A stretch of DNA of 64,000 nt from CAILHX01 sp046155285. Lineage in GTDB: Bacteria; Pseudomonadota; Gammaproteobacteria; Burkholderiales; Methylophilaceae. Below the pieces are notes generated by a model. That model searched no databases. It was not told where the DNA came from and saw only the letters and a program-made list of their open reading frames with translations. A program made the position numbers and the translations under genes. Where the stretch lies: positions 1-64,000 of the forward strand of contig JBJXEA010000014.1 of assembly GCA_046155285.1 (NCBI GenBank), read 5' to 3'. Every line of letters begins with the position of its first letter. Within the stretch, counting starts at the first letter, position 1. Below are positions 33,343 through 40,785 of the stretch, piece after piece.

Positions 33343-33924
33343 CTACATCAAATCTTGCGCCAAAGTCTCACGTATATTGTTCGTAACTTGAGCAGAGCAC
33401 TGATACTGCGCATGGTCTATACCGCCTTGAATCGCCACGCCATTTTTTACTGCCTCAATCATCTCCGGAGTCAGCTCAAAACGCATGAAATGCACCGCAG
33501 CGGTTTTGTCCGGGCTGCTGCGCTCCAAATCTTCGTTGGAGATGGGACGAATCGCGGGGAAATCGCCCACTTTCAGCCATACGGCAAGCTCGATGCCCAC
33601 CAATTTAGTCAGCGCAACACGACGTTCTGCTTCGTCGGCGTATTCCACCATGAACGTGGCCTTCCAGTTACTGCCGTCTGGTACCAAATCGTTATACACC
33701 GCCAGCTCTTCCTGAATACCCTCTTGCTCAAAAATACGCTCGATACGCAGCATTTCCTGCACTTGATACTGCATGGTGAGCCGATCTTCAAAATACAGCG
33801 CGGCGTGGTCGCCCAATGCTAAACGACGATTTTTTTTATGCGCGATGACAGACGCGCGAAACTCTGGTCGAGTTTTTGCATATTGCTCAAGGCTCATCAG
33901 GTCGGCGGGGGTGAGTTTGTTCAA
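33343..33924 (-). CDS. DUF3501 family protein
   Basis: 193 residues, no signal peptide or membrane span. The sequence starting LTPADLMSLEQYAKTRPEFR, then VIAHKKNRRLALGDHAALYF, matches the DUF3501 family as I know it, which is regularly encoded with a rubrerythrin and a heterodisulfide-reductase-like Fe-S protein. The same trio is present here in the order rubrerythrin, Fe-S protein, DUF3501, closely spaced on one strand. Function unknown; a role in peroxide or oxygen stress is suggested only by the rubrerythrin. Confidence 0.85.
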   Translation of the reverse strand: MNKLTPADLMSLEQYAKTRPEFRASVIAHKKNRRLALGDHAALYFEDRLTMQYQVQEMLRIERIFEQEGIQEELAVYNDLVPDGSNWKATFMVEYADEAERRVALTKLVGIELAVWLKVGDFPAIRPISNEDLERSSPDKTAAVHFMRFELTPEMIEAVKNGVAIQGGIDHAQYQCSAQVTNNIRETLAQDLM

Positions 33925-33944
33925 AATTACTATCCTCTAAAAAT

Positions 33945-35279
33945 TCAAATACCGTAAGCCAAACGCAGCAAAGTAATCGGATGCTCCGCCACCTTGCCGT
34001 TATCCAGTATATTTTCGATGTGATGCCCGGCCATAGAGCAGTCGCTACCGTAATGATCAGCGTTAAAATCCTTCACCCGCTTCACCACTGGTTTGACGAT
34101 TTTCACCGAACTGGCGTGAAACTCTTTCTTCACCGCGTAAGTACCGTCGTGGCCTGAGCAACGCTCAATAATTTCGACTTCGGTATCAGGAATAAGTGCC
34201 AAAGTTTCGCGGGTTTTTTGGCCTATGTTTTGCACCCGCTGATGGCAAGCTGCGTGGTAGGAAACTTTACCCAGCGCTTGGGGAAAATTAGTATTGAGCT
34301 TACCCTCACGGTGGCGCAACATCAGGTATTCAAATGGGTCATAGAACGCATTCTTGACCTTCTGTACATCGGCATCATCGGGGAACATCAGCGGCAATTC
34401 TTGCTTGAACATCAACACGCAAGACGGCACCAACGCGGTCAAATCCCAGCCCTCGTCCACCATCTTGGCCAAAATCGGGATGTTGAATTCCTTGTTCTCT
34501 GCCACGGCTTCCAGATTACCCAATTCCAGTTTGGGCATGCCACAACATTTTTCCTGCGTAGCAATGGTCATGGGGATGCCATTGTGTTCCAGAACCGCCA
34601 GCAAATCCTCGCCGGAGCCGGGCTCGTTGCGGTTCATATAGCAAGTGGCGAACAGCGCCAGTTTGCCTTTGGTCTTGGCTGTTGGTTCTGCCACCAACTC
34701 GCTTTTATGTTTTTTCAGGCGCTTGCGTAAAGTGTTGCTCTCATATTTAGGCAATTTAGCGTCAGGATGCACGCCTAGCGTGGCTTCCAACACTTTTCTG
34801 GCAGGTGCGAATTCATTCGCCGCATTCACTATCTGCGCCACCACAGGGATGCCGGCCAGATTGCCCACCACGTCGGTGCTAGTGAGAATACGGTCGCGCA
34901 ACTTAACGTCGCCATTCTTGTAATTCACCGCCTTGGCGCGCAGCATCAAATGCGGAAAATCCAGATTCCACTCGTGCGGCGGCACGTAAGGGCATTTGGT
35001 CATAAAACACAGGTCGCACAAGTAGCAGTGATCCACTACTTTTGCATAATCCTCTTTTTTCACGCCGTCCACTTCCAGCGTCGGCGATTCGTCCACCAAG
35101 TCAAACAAAGTGGGGAAAGAATCGCACAAACTCACGCAACGACGGCAACCGTGGCACACGTCAAACACCCGCTCCAGCTCAGTCTCAAGCGAAGTTTTGT
35201 TATAAAAATCGGGGTTCTTCCAATCCAGCGGATGGCGCGTGGGCGCTTGCAGATTGCCTTCTTTGGTGGTCACAGCCAT
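33945..35279 (-). CDS. Fe-S oxidoreductase with two 4Fe-4S motifs and CCG domains
   Basis: 444 residues from the ATG at 35279 (an upstream Met would add 14 residues). Two ferredoxin-type cysteine sets are near the N-terminus, CHGCRRCVSLC and CYLCDLCFMTKCP, followed by two cysteine-rich CCG-type regions: QEKCCGMPKLE and, further on, SYHAACHQRVQNIG with ERCSGHDGTYAVKKE. This is the HdrD/GlpC layout used in heterodisulfide reductases, glycerol-3-phosphate and glycolate oxidases. The substrate is unknown. It lies between rubrerythrin and DUF3501 genes and could pass electrons to the rubrerythrin, which lacks its own rubredoxin domain. That is inference. Confidence 0.9.
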   Translation of the reverse strand: MAVTTKEGNLQAPTRHPLDWKNPDFYNKTSLETELERVFDVCHGCRRCVSLCDSFPTLFDLVDESPTLEVDGVKKEDYAKVVDHCYLCDLCFMTKCPYVPPHEWNLDFPHLMLRAKAVNYKNGDVKLRDRILTSTDVVGNLAGIPVVAQIVNAANEFAPARKVLEATLGVHPDAKLPKYESNTLRKRLKKHKSELVAEPTAKTKGKLALFATCYMNRNEPGSGEDLLAVLEHNGIPMTIATQEKCCGMPKLELGNLEAVAENKEFNIPILAKMVDEGWDLTALVPSCVLMFKQELPLMFPDDADVQKVKNAFYDPFEYLMLRHREGKLNTNFPQALGKVSYHAACHQRVQNIGQKTRETLALIPDTEVEIIERCSGHDGTYAVKKEFHASSVKIVKPVVKRVKDFNADHYGSDCSMAGHHIENILDNGKVAEHPITLLRLAYGI

Positions 35280-35339
35280 TGTTTTAATCTCGAAAAAAAT
35301 ATGGAGTGCGGCTATCGCCACACTCCATAGGGGTCAAAC

Positions 35340-35762
35340 TTACAGCGCGCTCAGTTCATTCAGCGCTTTTTGATAACGATTAGCGTGTGAACGCTCCGCC
35401 TTAGCCAACGTTTCAAACCAGTCCGCCACTTCGTCAAAACCTTCTTCACGCGCGGTTTTGGTCATGCCCGGATACATATCGGTGTATTCATGGGTTTCGC
35501 CAGCCACTGCGGCTTTCAGGTTGTTGGAAGTAGAGCCGATAGGCAATCCAGTAGCTGGATCACCGCATTGCTCGAGGAACTCCAGATGCCCGTGAGCATG
35601 GCCGGTTTCGCCTTCAGCGGTGGAACGGAACAACGCAGCTACGTCGTTGTAGCCTTCAATGTCGGCCTTAGCTGCGAAGTACAAATAACGGCGATTAGCT
35701 TGTGATTCACCCGCGAACGCGGCCTTCAAATTATCTTCTGTCTTGCTTCCTTTGAGACTCAT
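35340..35762 (-). CDS. Rubrerythrin without rubredoxin domain
   Basis: About 140 residues of ferritin-like diiron fold. Metal ligands are in FAGESQANRRYLYFAAKAD, TAEGETGHAHGHLEFL, AGETHEYTDMYPG and AKAERSHANRYQKAL. The C-terminal rubredoxin [Fe(SCys)4] domain of classical rubrerythrin is absent, so an external electron donor is required; the Fe-S protein next door is the natural candidate. Rubrerythrins reduce hydrogen peroxide. The ribosome binding site aggag favours the second of two adjacent ATGs (35762) over the first (35765). Confidence 0.93.
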   Translation of the reverse strand: MSLKGSKTEDNLKAAFAGESQANRRYLYFAAKADIEGYNDVAALFRSTAEGETGHAHGHLEFLEQCGDPATGLPIGSTSNNLKAAVAGETHEYTDMYPGMTKTAREEGFDEVADWFETLAKAERSHANRYQKALNELSAL

Positions 35763-35765
35763 CAT

Positions 35766-36271
35766 TTTCTCCTAGAGATTGTGCGGCTTTGAATTAAAAC
35801 CGTGGGTTAAATAAGTAGCGTGCTATTGTCACGACGCTTGGGTCTAATGCTACGCCAAATCGGCCTTTCATGAAATCGGCTTAGCCTTCATTCATGAAAA
35901 TACTTAGAGTGCCGATTGGGAAAGGGATATCTACGGCTTGATTCGACCCAGACTGTGTAAAAACGCATAATTTTTCAGGGCACGACCAGATCTCGCCACG
36001 GTAGACTTTCCTAGCATTAATCGTTTGCCTGAGAGCTCGCTAATCTGGCAACTTGTTTCCTGATGTTATTTCTTAAAATGAAGTCTAAAAGCCCCCAGCA
36101 ATGCTGGCGCAAATGTCGACAGATGGCCTTAGGCTGTAGAAATGCATGGAAATATGACCCACTTGGGGTGCGGACAAAAACTTGGACTACTTGGAGCTAG
36201 TTCTACATTACGGCCTTTTCTACGCCAGCCCCTAAATTTAAGCTAAAAACGCTTCATGTTACAGCTTGTTG
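35766..36271. other. Gene-free stretch between rubrerythrin and the AbiE-like pair
   Basis: About 500 nt with no convincing reading frame or RNA gene. It contains a degenerate dyad (ccaaatcggc near 35850 and gccgattggg near 35913, with ttcatgaaa repeats between) that may be a decayed inverted-repeat element. Base composition turns AT-richer here, and this point is a plausible left border of the accessory patch that ends near 40785. Rubrerythrin promoter elements should lie in its first 100 nt but none is obvious. Confidence 0.4.
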
Positions 36272-36808
36272 CTATTGTACGTTATGCACTCCATGTAAAC
36301 GAGGCACTTTCAACGTGCGGCCATTCCTGATATCTGTATCAACAATTGCCAGCCCATCTTCTACGAAGTCCATAATGTCGTCATGTACCCGGCGATAATC
36401 TCTACCAGTCTTTTTTGCAATCTGGTAAATAGAGTCCTGTCCATTCGTTTTGGCGAGAACGCGCAGTGTTTCCAGCTTTTTCGGGTGGAATCGAGTGACC
36501 GAAACAGATACAGGGAACGAAACGTCACCAACCACATAAAAGCCCCATACACCATCCAGAATGGCTTTCTTGTCAGCTTTGAGGTCAGGTTCCATCCGTA
36601 ATGACGGCCAAATCTTTATAAAATGCCGTTTTCCAATCAGGCTGATAAGGTCAACGACCTTCATGTAGTTAATGCTTTGTCTGATGACGTTGGTTTTACG
36701 GGAATTAAATGCAATCAACCATTGGGCGAATTCCATCCTGCCCTGATCCCAGAAGGCCATTCGCTTGGCGCGTTCCCATGATTCAATTGTGTGTTGGGTA
36801 GTTTTCAT
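36272..36808 (-). CDS. Winged-helix protein paired with AbiEii-like toxin
   Basis: About 178 residues. The C-terminal third is a winged helix: LETLRVLAKTNGQDSIYQIA then KKTGRDYRRVHDDIMDFVED and a basic wing IRNGRTLKVPRLHG, like archaeal/bacterial MarR-type predicted regulators. The N-terminal part (MKTTQHTIESWERAKRMAFW) is unlike anything I recognise. It overlaps the 3' end of the AbiEii-like gene by 26 nt, so the two are co-expressed. A DNA-binding antitoxin role is the natural inference, but in classical AbiE the antitoxin gene comes first and is larger. Confidence 0.65.
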   Translation of the reverse strand: MKTTQHTIESWERAKRMAFWDQGRMEFAQWLIAFNSRKTNVIRQSINYMKVVDLISLIGKRHFIKIWPSLRMEPDLKADKKAILDGVWGFYVVGDVSFPVSVSVTRFHPKKLETLRVLAKTNGQDSIYQIAKKTGRDYRRVHDDIMDFVEDGLAIVDTDIRNGRTLKVPRLHGVHNVQ

Positions 36809-37535
36809 CATCCAATTCATTTAAATTCTGAATAATCATTGCTTCATTTATTAATGCTTGCTTGATGTCGCCAATCAACGACAGTCTTTCATAAGGTGCA
36901 AGTAATTCAAGCCCTTCAAATTCATCCATGAGGTCGATCCATGGCATAGCCATAAGGTTTGCACAGAACGCATCCTGTGGAAAGTTTGCCCCGTTTTGGT
37001 TAGCGTCATCAATAAAACTATGCAGCACTTGTACCTGTTGGTTCAATACATAACCATCAAATAAATCTCGTGCCGTTTGGCGTGATCCTTTCGTGTCTTT
37101 TCCATAGCCAGTCCCTGAAATGGTTCTCAATTTCCTGTGATACAAGCCCCCAATCTCTTCAGTAGTGACATTTCCAAAATTTGCTTTTGGCCACATGCCG
37201 CTGTAGATGCTGTCTTCAATAAAAGAGACTTTGACGATGGATTCTTCAACATTTGCATACCCGTGTAACTGGTGTGCCAATTTGCCACCGCTCTCGATTT
37301 CTATATCCTGCAAGTTGATTCCTATCCGTCCCAACTCTACAGACAACCTTTCAGGTGAGAGATTACCAGCCACAAAGAAGTCAAGATCGTAAGAGACACG
37401 ATGGTTTAGGTAATACCGTGCTAAAGCTGTCCCACCACCCAAAATGCAATCTTGGATTCCTAGCCGGGCAAGATTAGAAAATACATTCTCAAGTATTACA
37501 TCTTGTGCTTTGTATAAAATAACAGTTTGTGTCAT
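36783..37535 (-). CDS. AbiEii/AbiGii-like nucleotidyltransferase toxin
   Basis: 250 residues with the nucleotidyltransferase motif CILGGGTALARYYLNHRVSY then DLDFFVAGNL (about residues 31-60), characteristic of AbiEii/AbiGii toxins. The middle part contains YHRKLRTISGTGYGKDTKGS and ARDLFDGYVL, matching the conserved Lys and DLxD-like segments. AbiEii proteins are GTP-binding or tRNA-nucleotidylating toxins in type IV abortive infection systems. First gene of a pair with a winged-helix protein downstream. Confidence 0.85.
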   Translation of the reverse strand: MTQTVILYKAQDVILENVFSNLARLGIQDCILGGGTALARYYLNHRVSYDLDFFVAGNLSPERLSVELGRIGINLQDIEIESGGKLAHQLHGYANVEESIVKVSFIEDSIYSGMWPKANFGNVTTEEIGGLYHRKLRTISGTGYGKDTKGSRQTARDLFDGYVLNQQVQVLHSFIDDANQNGANFPQDAFCANLMAMPWIDLMDEFEGLELLAPYERLSLIGDIKQALINEAMIIQNLNELDDENYPTHN

Positions 37536-37945
37536 ATATGACAGTTTAGTCTAATTAAGAAATACGTCAATATTAAAGAACATTATTTTGATGACACGAC
37601 CATCTCCAATCAATCACGGAAAACGGATAATCCGAACTGCTCATTGATGAATAGCAGCTTATGACGAATAGTTCATCTGAAGCAGGGTTAGATTTATGGC
37701 AGAAAATTACAGAAAACGAATTTAATAACGGCGTTTTTTACGGCGGCGTGGCTGGAAATCCACTATTCTATTGGTTGTAGAGTCATCTTCTGGGCACCAG
37801 TCAGAAAATACTTCCCAAGTAATCAAATAATTAAAAATTCCAGTTGCCAGCAGTTAATGGTGATAAGGACAAGTGATTCATTGTACTATGAAACTTTCCA
37901 TTAACCTTTTGAGAAGCCGTCGTTTAGGAATGCACTGTATTATCT

Positions 37946-38089
37946 ATGTTTAATTTCGCGCTCATTCCATTAAGTATTGCTGCAAGCCAGCATATCCAAC
38001 ATCATGGTTTGATGACAATGTTGGCTTACACTTTAATCCAGTTGTTAATCATTGGGCTTGTGTATCTTATTATTAGGATCGCGAGATGA
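37946..38089 (+). CDS. Possible 47-residue membrane peptide
   Basis: A frame starting MFNFALIPLSIAASQHIQHH and ending with a single hydrophobic helix (AYTLIQLLIIGLVYLIIRIA) plus a terminal Arg. Size and layout are like small membrane peptides, including type I toxins. No good Shine-Dalgarno precedes the ATG and no homologue comes to mind, so this is tentative. Confidence 0.25.
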   Translation: MFNFALIPLSIAASQHIQHHGLMTMLAYTLIQLLIIGLVYLIIRIAR

Positions 38090-38250
38090 CCACCAAACCA
38101 AATGGCTAACCGCAAAGAGTTTTAACGCCAATCCCCTCCCAACTCTAACCTTTAAAGTGGTCGTGGAATACAGAAGTCATTTTGCGGCTACTTAGGTTGA
38201 AGTTGTTGATGCAATAAATGGCAAATTTGAAAACAATAACCTGAGCTAGA

Positions 38251-38360
38251 CCCGCTTCGCGGGATAGATACGCGCTAAGCGCGAAGGAAACCGGCTGCGC
38301 CGGAAAGAGCATGGCCGGAGGCCACTAAGACAAAGTCGAAAACGGGACGGGCTGCGCCCG
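38251..38360. repeat. Array of five 13-nt hairpins at about 20-nt spacing
   Basis: Five perfect 5-bp stems with 3-nt loops: cccgcttcgcggg (38251), cgcgctaagcgcg (38271), ccggctgcgccgg (38291), tggccggaggcca (38312) and cgggctgcgcccg (38348). Start-to-start distances are 20, 20, 21 and 36. The stem sequences differ from one another, but the size and loop length are constant, so structure rather than sequence appears kept. Surrounding DNA is AT-rich. Could be a structured RNA, a protein-binding array or part of a mobile element. Confidence 0.75.
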
Positions 38361-38593
38361 AAGTCAACGACAAAATATATTTGCTCTCACATGCTACCAA
38401 AGCAACACTTTTCGACATGGAGAATTAAAAAAGTTACCGCGACTGAAGACTGAAGCTATTCGTCACGCTGCAATGAAGCTCGGATGTGTGATTCAAAAAT
38501 GAGACTTTAGTTGATACAACATCCTCTTTTTCTAATTGCTTCATAAAAATGTGTGTACGGCATGAACTTTGGTTGGTTTTGGCGTATAGCTAG

Positions 38594-39016
38594 TCAGCCA
38601 ATAAAAACCGCGGGGCTTACCTTAAAGAATGTGCCGAACTTGCTCGCCAAACTAGCGCTAATATTGCGTTTACCAGCCAGGATAGCGGAAAGGTTACTTT
38701 GAGGCACTATGGCTACAAGATCTTTTTGAGTAAGATTTTTGACGCCAATCAGAAACCGCAGGACTTCTTTTGGCTCTGATGCTTCGATAACGAAATGCCG
38801 TTCGTCATAACCACTAACGAGATCAGAAACAAGTTCAAGCAGGCTGGAAAGGGGATGATTTTCATCACTGCCGACCTTATCCAGAAGGGTGTTCATGAGT
38901 GAAACAGCTCGATCATATTCGGCTTCATTGATAATGGGGCGCAGATGTGTCAATTGGTCAAACGCCACCCAAGACTTCTCTATTCTTTTAATGTCGAACT
39001 CTAAAGTTGTTTGCAT
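38594..39016 (-). CDS. higA: HigA-type antitoxin (HTH)
   Basis: About 140 residues from the ATG at 39016 (MQTTLEFDIKRIEKSWVAFD). The C-terminal half is an XRE-like helix-turn-helix: FLIGVKNLTQKDLVAIVPQS then NLSAILAGKRNISASLASKF, matching the HigA2-type antitoxins that carry an N-terminal helical region. It directly follows the HigB-like gene (2 nt gap), the usual toxin-first order of hig loci. It looks intact even though the toxin gene is cut. Confidence 0.88.
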   Translation of the reverse strand: MQTTLEFDIKRIEKSWVAFDQLTHLRPIINEAEYDRAVSLMNTLLDKVGSDENHPLSSLLELVSDLVSGYDERHFVIEASEPKEVLRFLIGVKNLTQKDLVAIVPQSNLSAILAGKRNISASLASKFGTFFKVSPAVFIG

Positions 39017-39018
39017 GA

Positions 39019-39255
39019 CTACACCTTTCCTGAAATATATTTCTTGCTCCATTTGTCATACTCACTATGAGTAAGAACCAAACGGATGAAAACCTTGCGA
39101 GCGTTGTAATGAATAACCGTAATCAGTCGGAAGCTGTTCCCGCCAACATCGAATATGGTATACGGAGCAACATAATCCGCACTCCCAAAAACTTTTTTCA
39201 CATGGTTGAAGTCTTCAAATGTTGTTTGCTCAACCAACGTATGCCAATATCGCAT
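39019..39255 (-). pseudogene. higB: HigB-type toxin, 5' end lost to IS insertion
   Basis: 78 codons from the first ATG, beginning MRYWHTLVEQTTFEDFNHVK and containing NSFRLITVIHYNARKVFIRL and LTHSEYDKW, the core and C-terminal motif of HigB/RelE-fold mRNA interferases. The same frame stays open upstream of that Met for SKHTKAESP, which matches the family's typical KHPDAEQP-like region, and then enters the IS element at 39279 and meets a stop. Thus about the first 12 residues and the native start are missing. A shortened product from the internal ATG could still be made; activity is doubtful. Confidence 0.75.
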
Positions 39256-39307
39256 CGGCGATTCAGCTTTGGTATGTTTGGACTTCCCCTACTTTTGTAG
39301 ACGTTTT

Positions 39308-40117
39308 TCAGCTTCCGATTTCTAACGCTTCGAATGCCATCGGACTCATCTGATTCAGGTGACTGTGCCGACGTTTTCGATTGTAGAACATTTCGATGTA
39401 ATCAAATATCTCTGATTTTGCTTCCTCCCTGGTTGGATAAATCTTTCGTCTGATGCGCTCTTTCTTCAAGCTACTGAAGAAGGACTCCGCAACAGCATTG
39501 TCATAGCAATTGCCGCGACGACTCATGCTGGGGATCAGCCCGTTATCTTTGCACCAACGTGCAAAGTCATCGCTGCCAAACTGGCTGCCTTGATCTGAGT
39601 GAATGATGACCGGTTGTCTGGGCTTACGCCGCCATACTGCCATCAGCAATGCATCCAGCACAATCTCAGTGGCCATAGTGGGTTTCATTGACCAGCCCAC
39701 CACTGCTCTAGAGTAAAGGTCAATCACTACAGCCACATAAAGCCAGCCTTCATAGGTACTGACGTAAGTAATATCAGTCACCCAAGTTTCGTCAGGACGA
39801 CTCACCGTGAACTGTTGCTGTAATCGGTTGGGCGCAGCTAGTGCAGGTTTCCCTGACTTGAAACGTGGCTTACGATAGCCACGAACAGACTTGAGCTTTG
39901 CTTCACGCATCAGTCTGGCAACGCGATTCTCACTACAGTTAAACCCTGCTTCACGCAAATCACGGTGAATACGCGGGCTACCGTAGATGCCATAGCTGTC
40001 ACCAAACGCATGTTTTATTTCCACAAGAAATGCCGCATCTTCAATCGCGCGATCAGATAGCGGTTTCACCTTCCATGCGTAATAGCCACTGCGATGTACC
40101 TTGCGTACACGGCACAT
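39308..40117 (-). CDS. IS3-family transposase, OrfB (DDE integrase core)
   Basis: 269 residues from the first Met; the frame is open further upstream through IDQHRQEFRLAS as part of the OrfAB fusion. HTH_21-type region MCRVRKVHRSGYYAWKVKPL, then the rve core with catalytic Asp in WVTDITYVST, Asp in VIIHSDQGSQFGS and Glu in CYDNAVAESFFSSLKKE, 35 residues later. The tail YNRKRRHSHLNQMSPMAFE is characteristic. Probably expressed by -1 frameshifting from orfA. Confidence 0.95.
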   Translation of the reverse strand: MCRVRKVHRSGYYAWKVKPLSDRAIEDAAFLVEIKHAFGDSYGIYGSPRIHRDLREAGFNCSENRVARLMREAKLKSVRGYRKPRFKSGKPALAAPNRLQQQFTVSRPDETWVTDITYVSTYEGWLYVAVVIDLYSRAVVGWSMKPTMATEIVLDALLMAVWRRKPRQPVIIHSDQGSQFGSDDFARWCKDNGLIPSMSRRGNCYDNAVAESFFSSLKKERIRRKIYPTREEAKSEIFDYIEMFYNRKRRHSHLNQMSPMAFEALEIGS

Positions 40118-40164
40118 GCTAGCCAGACGAAACTCTTGACGGTGCTGATCAATGAATACGTACT

Positions 40165-40446
40165 TTAGCCGGACAGCTTGGCAAAGTACGCGGCGGCCTT
40201 TTTTAGGATGTCGCGCTCCTCCGTAGTGCGCCTGAGTTCAGCTTTCATGCGTGTTAATTCTTGCTTGAGCGCTACGACATCCTGTGAATGAGGGGCCGCC
40301 TGCTGGCGACTCTGCTTGAGCCAGTGATAGAGACTCTTATCAGAAATACCTAGGCGTTTCGATACTTCAGGGACCCCATGACCACGTTCCGTGATTTGCT
40401 TAATGGCCTCGGCTTTAAATTCTGCTGTGTAACGGGCATTGCTCAT
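40165..40446 (-). CDS. IS3-family transposase, OrfA (HTH)
   Basis: 93 residues: helix-turn-helix ARYTAEFKAEAIKQITERGH then GVPEVSKRLGISDKSLYHWL, followed by a leucine-zipper-like helix (LKQELTRMKAELRRTTEERD) that ends in the slip site. OrfA binds the terminal repeats and regulates transposition. Confidence 0.95.
   Translation of the reverse strand: MSNARYTAEFKAEAIKQITERGHGVPEVSKRLGISDKSLYHWLKQSRQQAAPHSQDVVALKQELTRMKAELRRTTEERDILKKAAAYFAKLSG
40198..40204 (-). promoter_or_regulatory. Programmed -1 frameshift site of the IS3 element
   Basis: On the coding (minus) strand, cta aaa aag in orfA gives the slippery run A-AAA-AAG. After a -1 slip the frame continues without a stop into orfB, producing the OrfAB transposase. 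Confidence 0.65.
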
Positions 40447-40785
40447 TTAACTTTCTCCAGTTCTGTTTCGACATTATCAAATGTCTACTAAAGTCTGGGA
40501 AGTCCAGAGGGTCACTTCCTACAATAAGGTTAAGTCTAACGATTAGGAATTCTGTTCAGGATTCCAGAGGTTTAGTAAGTACAAAGTTAGGATAGTTTCA
40601 GGCTGAAACAAGAATTAGCTGCAAGGTATTTAAATACAGGATTTGTATAAGCTCACGCACCCACAACAGTCATTGAACTCACCAATCTAAGGACTGTACT
40701 GATAATCTTATCAGCGCATAGCTGATGAATAAATTACGCCACTGAGGATGAACATTCATGACATAGCCAGACGTAGATTTTGCAA

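Larger units (their letters stand above)
37536..38593. other. 1-kb stretch without a confident gene
   Basis: No reading frame above 60 codons with recognisable content. Two tiny plus-strand frames exist: 37661-37780 (39 codons, MTNSSSEAGLDLWQKITENE..., no clear ribosome binding site) and 37946-38089 (listed separately). The right part contains five regularly spaced 13-nt hairpins (38251-38360). The composition is AT-rich apart from the hairpins. The stretch may be decayed mobile DNA or hold a structured RNA. Confidence 0.5.
39279..40506 (-). mobile_element. Complete IS3-family insertion sequence (1228 bp)
   Basis: Bounded by imperfect inverted repeats that start TGGACTTCCC at both ends (39279 rightwards; 40506 leftwards), matching at about 21 of 25 positions including ACTTT.GTAGAC. 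It carries orfA and orfB in the usual overlapping layout with an A6G slip site, and the DDE residues are intact, so it may be active. I see no direct target duplication: ttt on the left and gag on the right. That suggests a later rearrangement at one end. It truncates higB. Confidence 0.93.

Noticed and set aside
38251..38360. CRISPR-like array
   Set aside because: Units are 13 nt, differ in sequence, and spacers are only 7-8 nt; no cas genes nearby.
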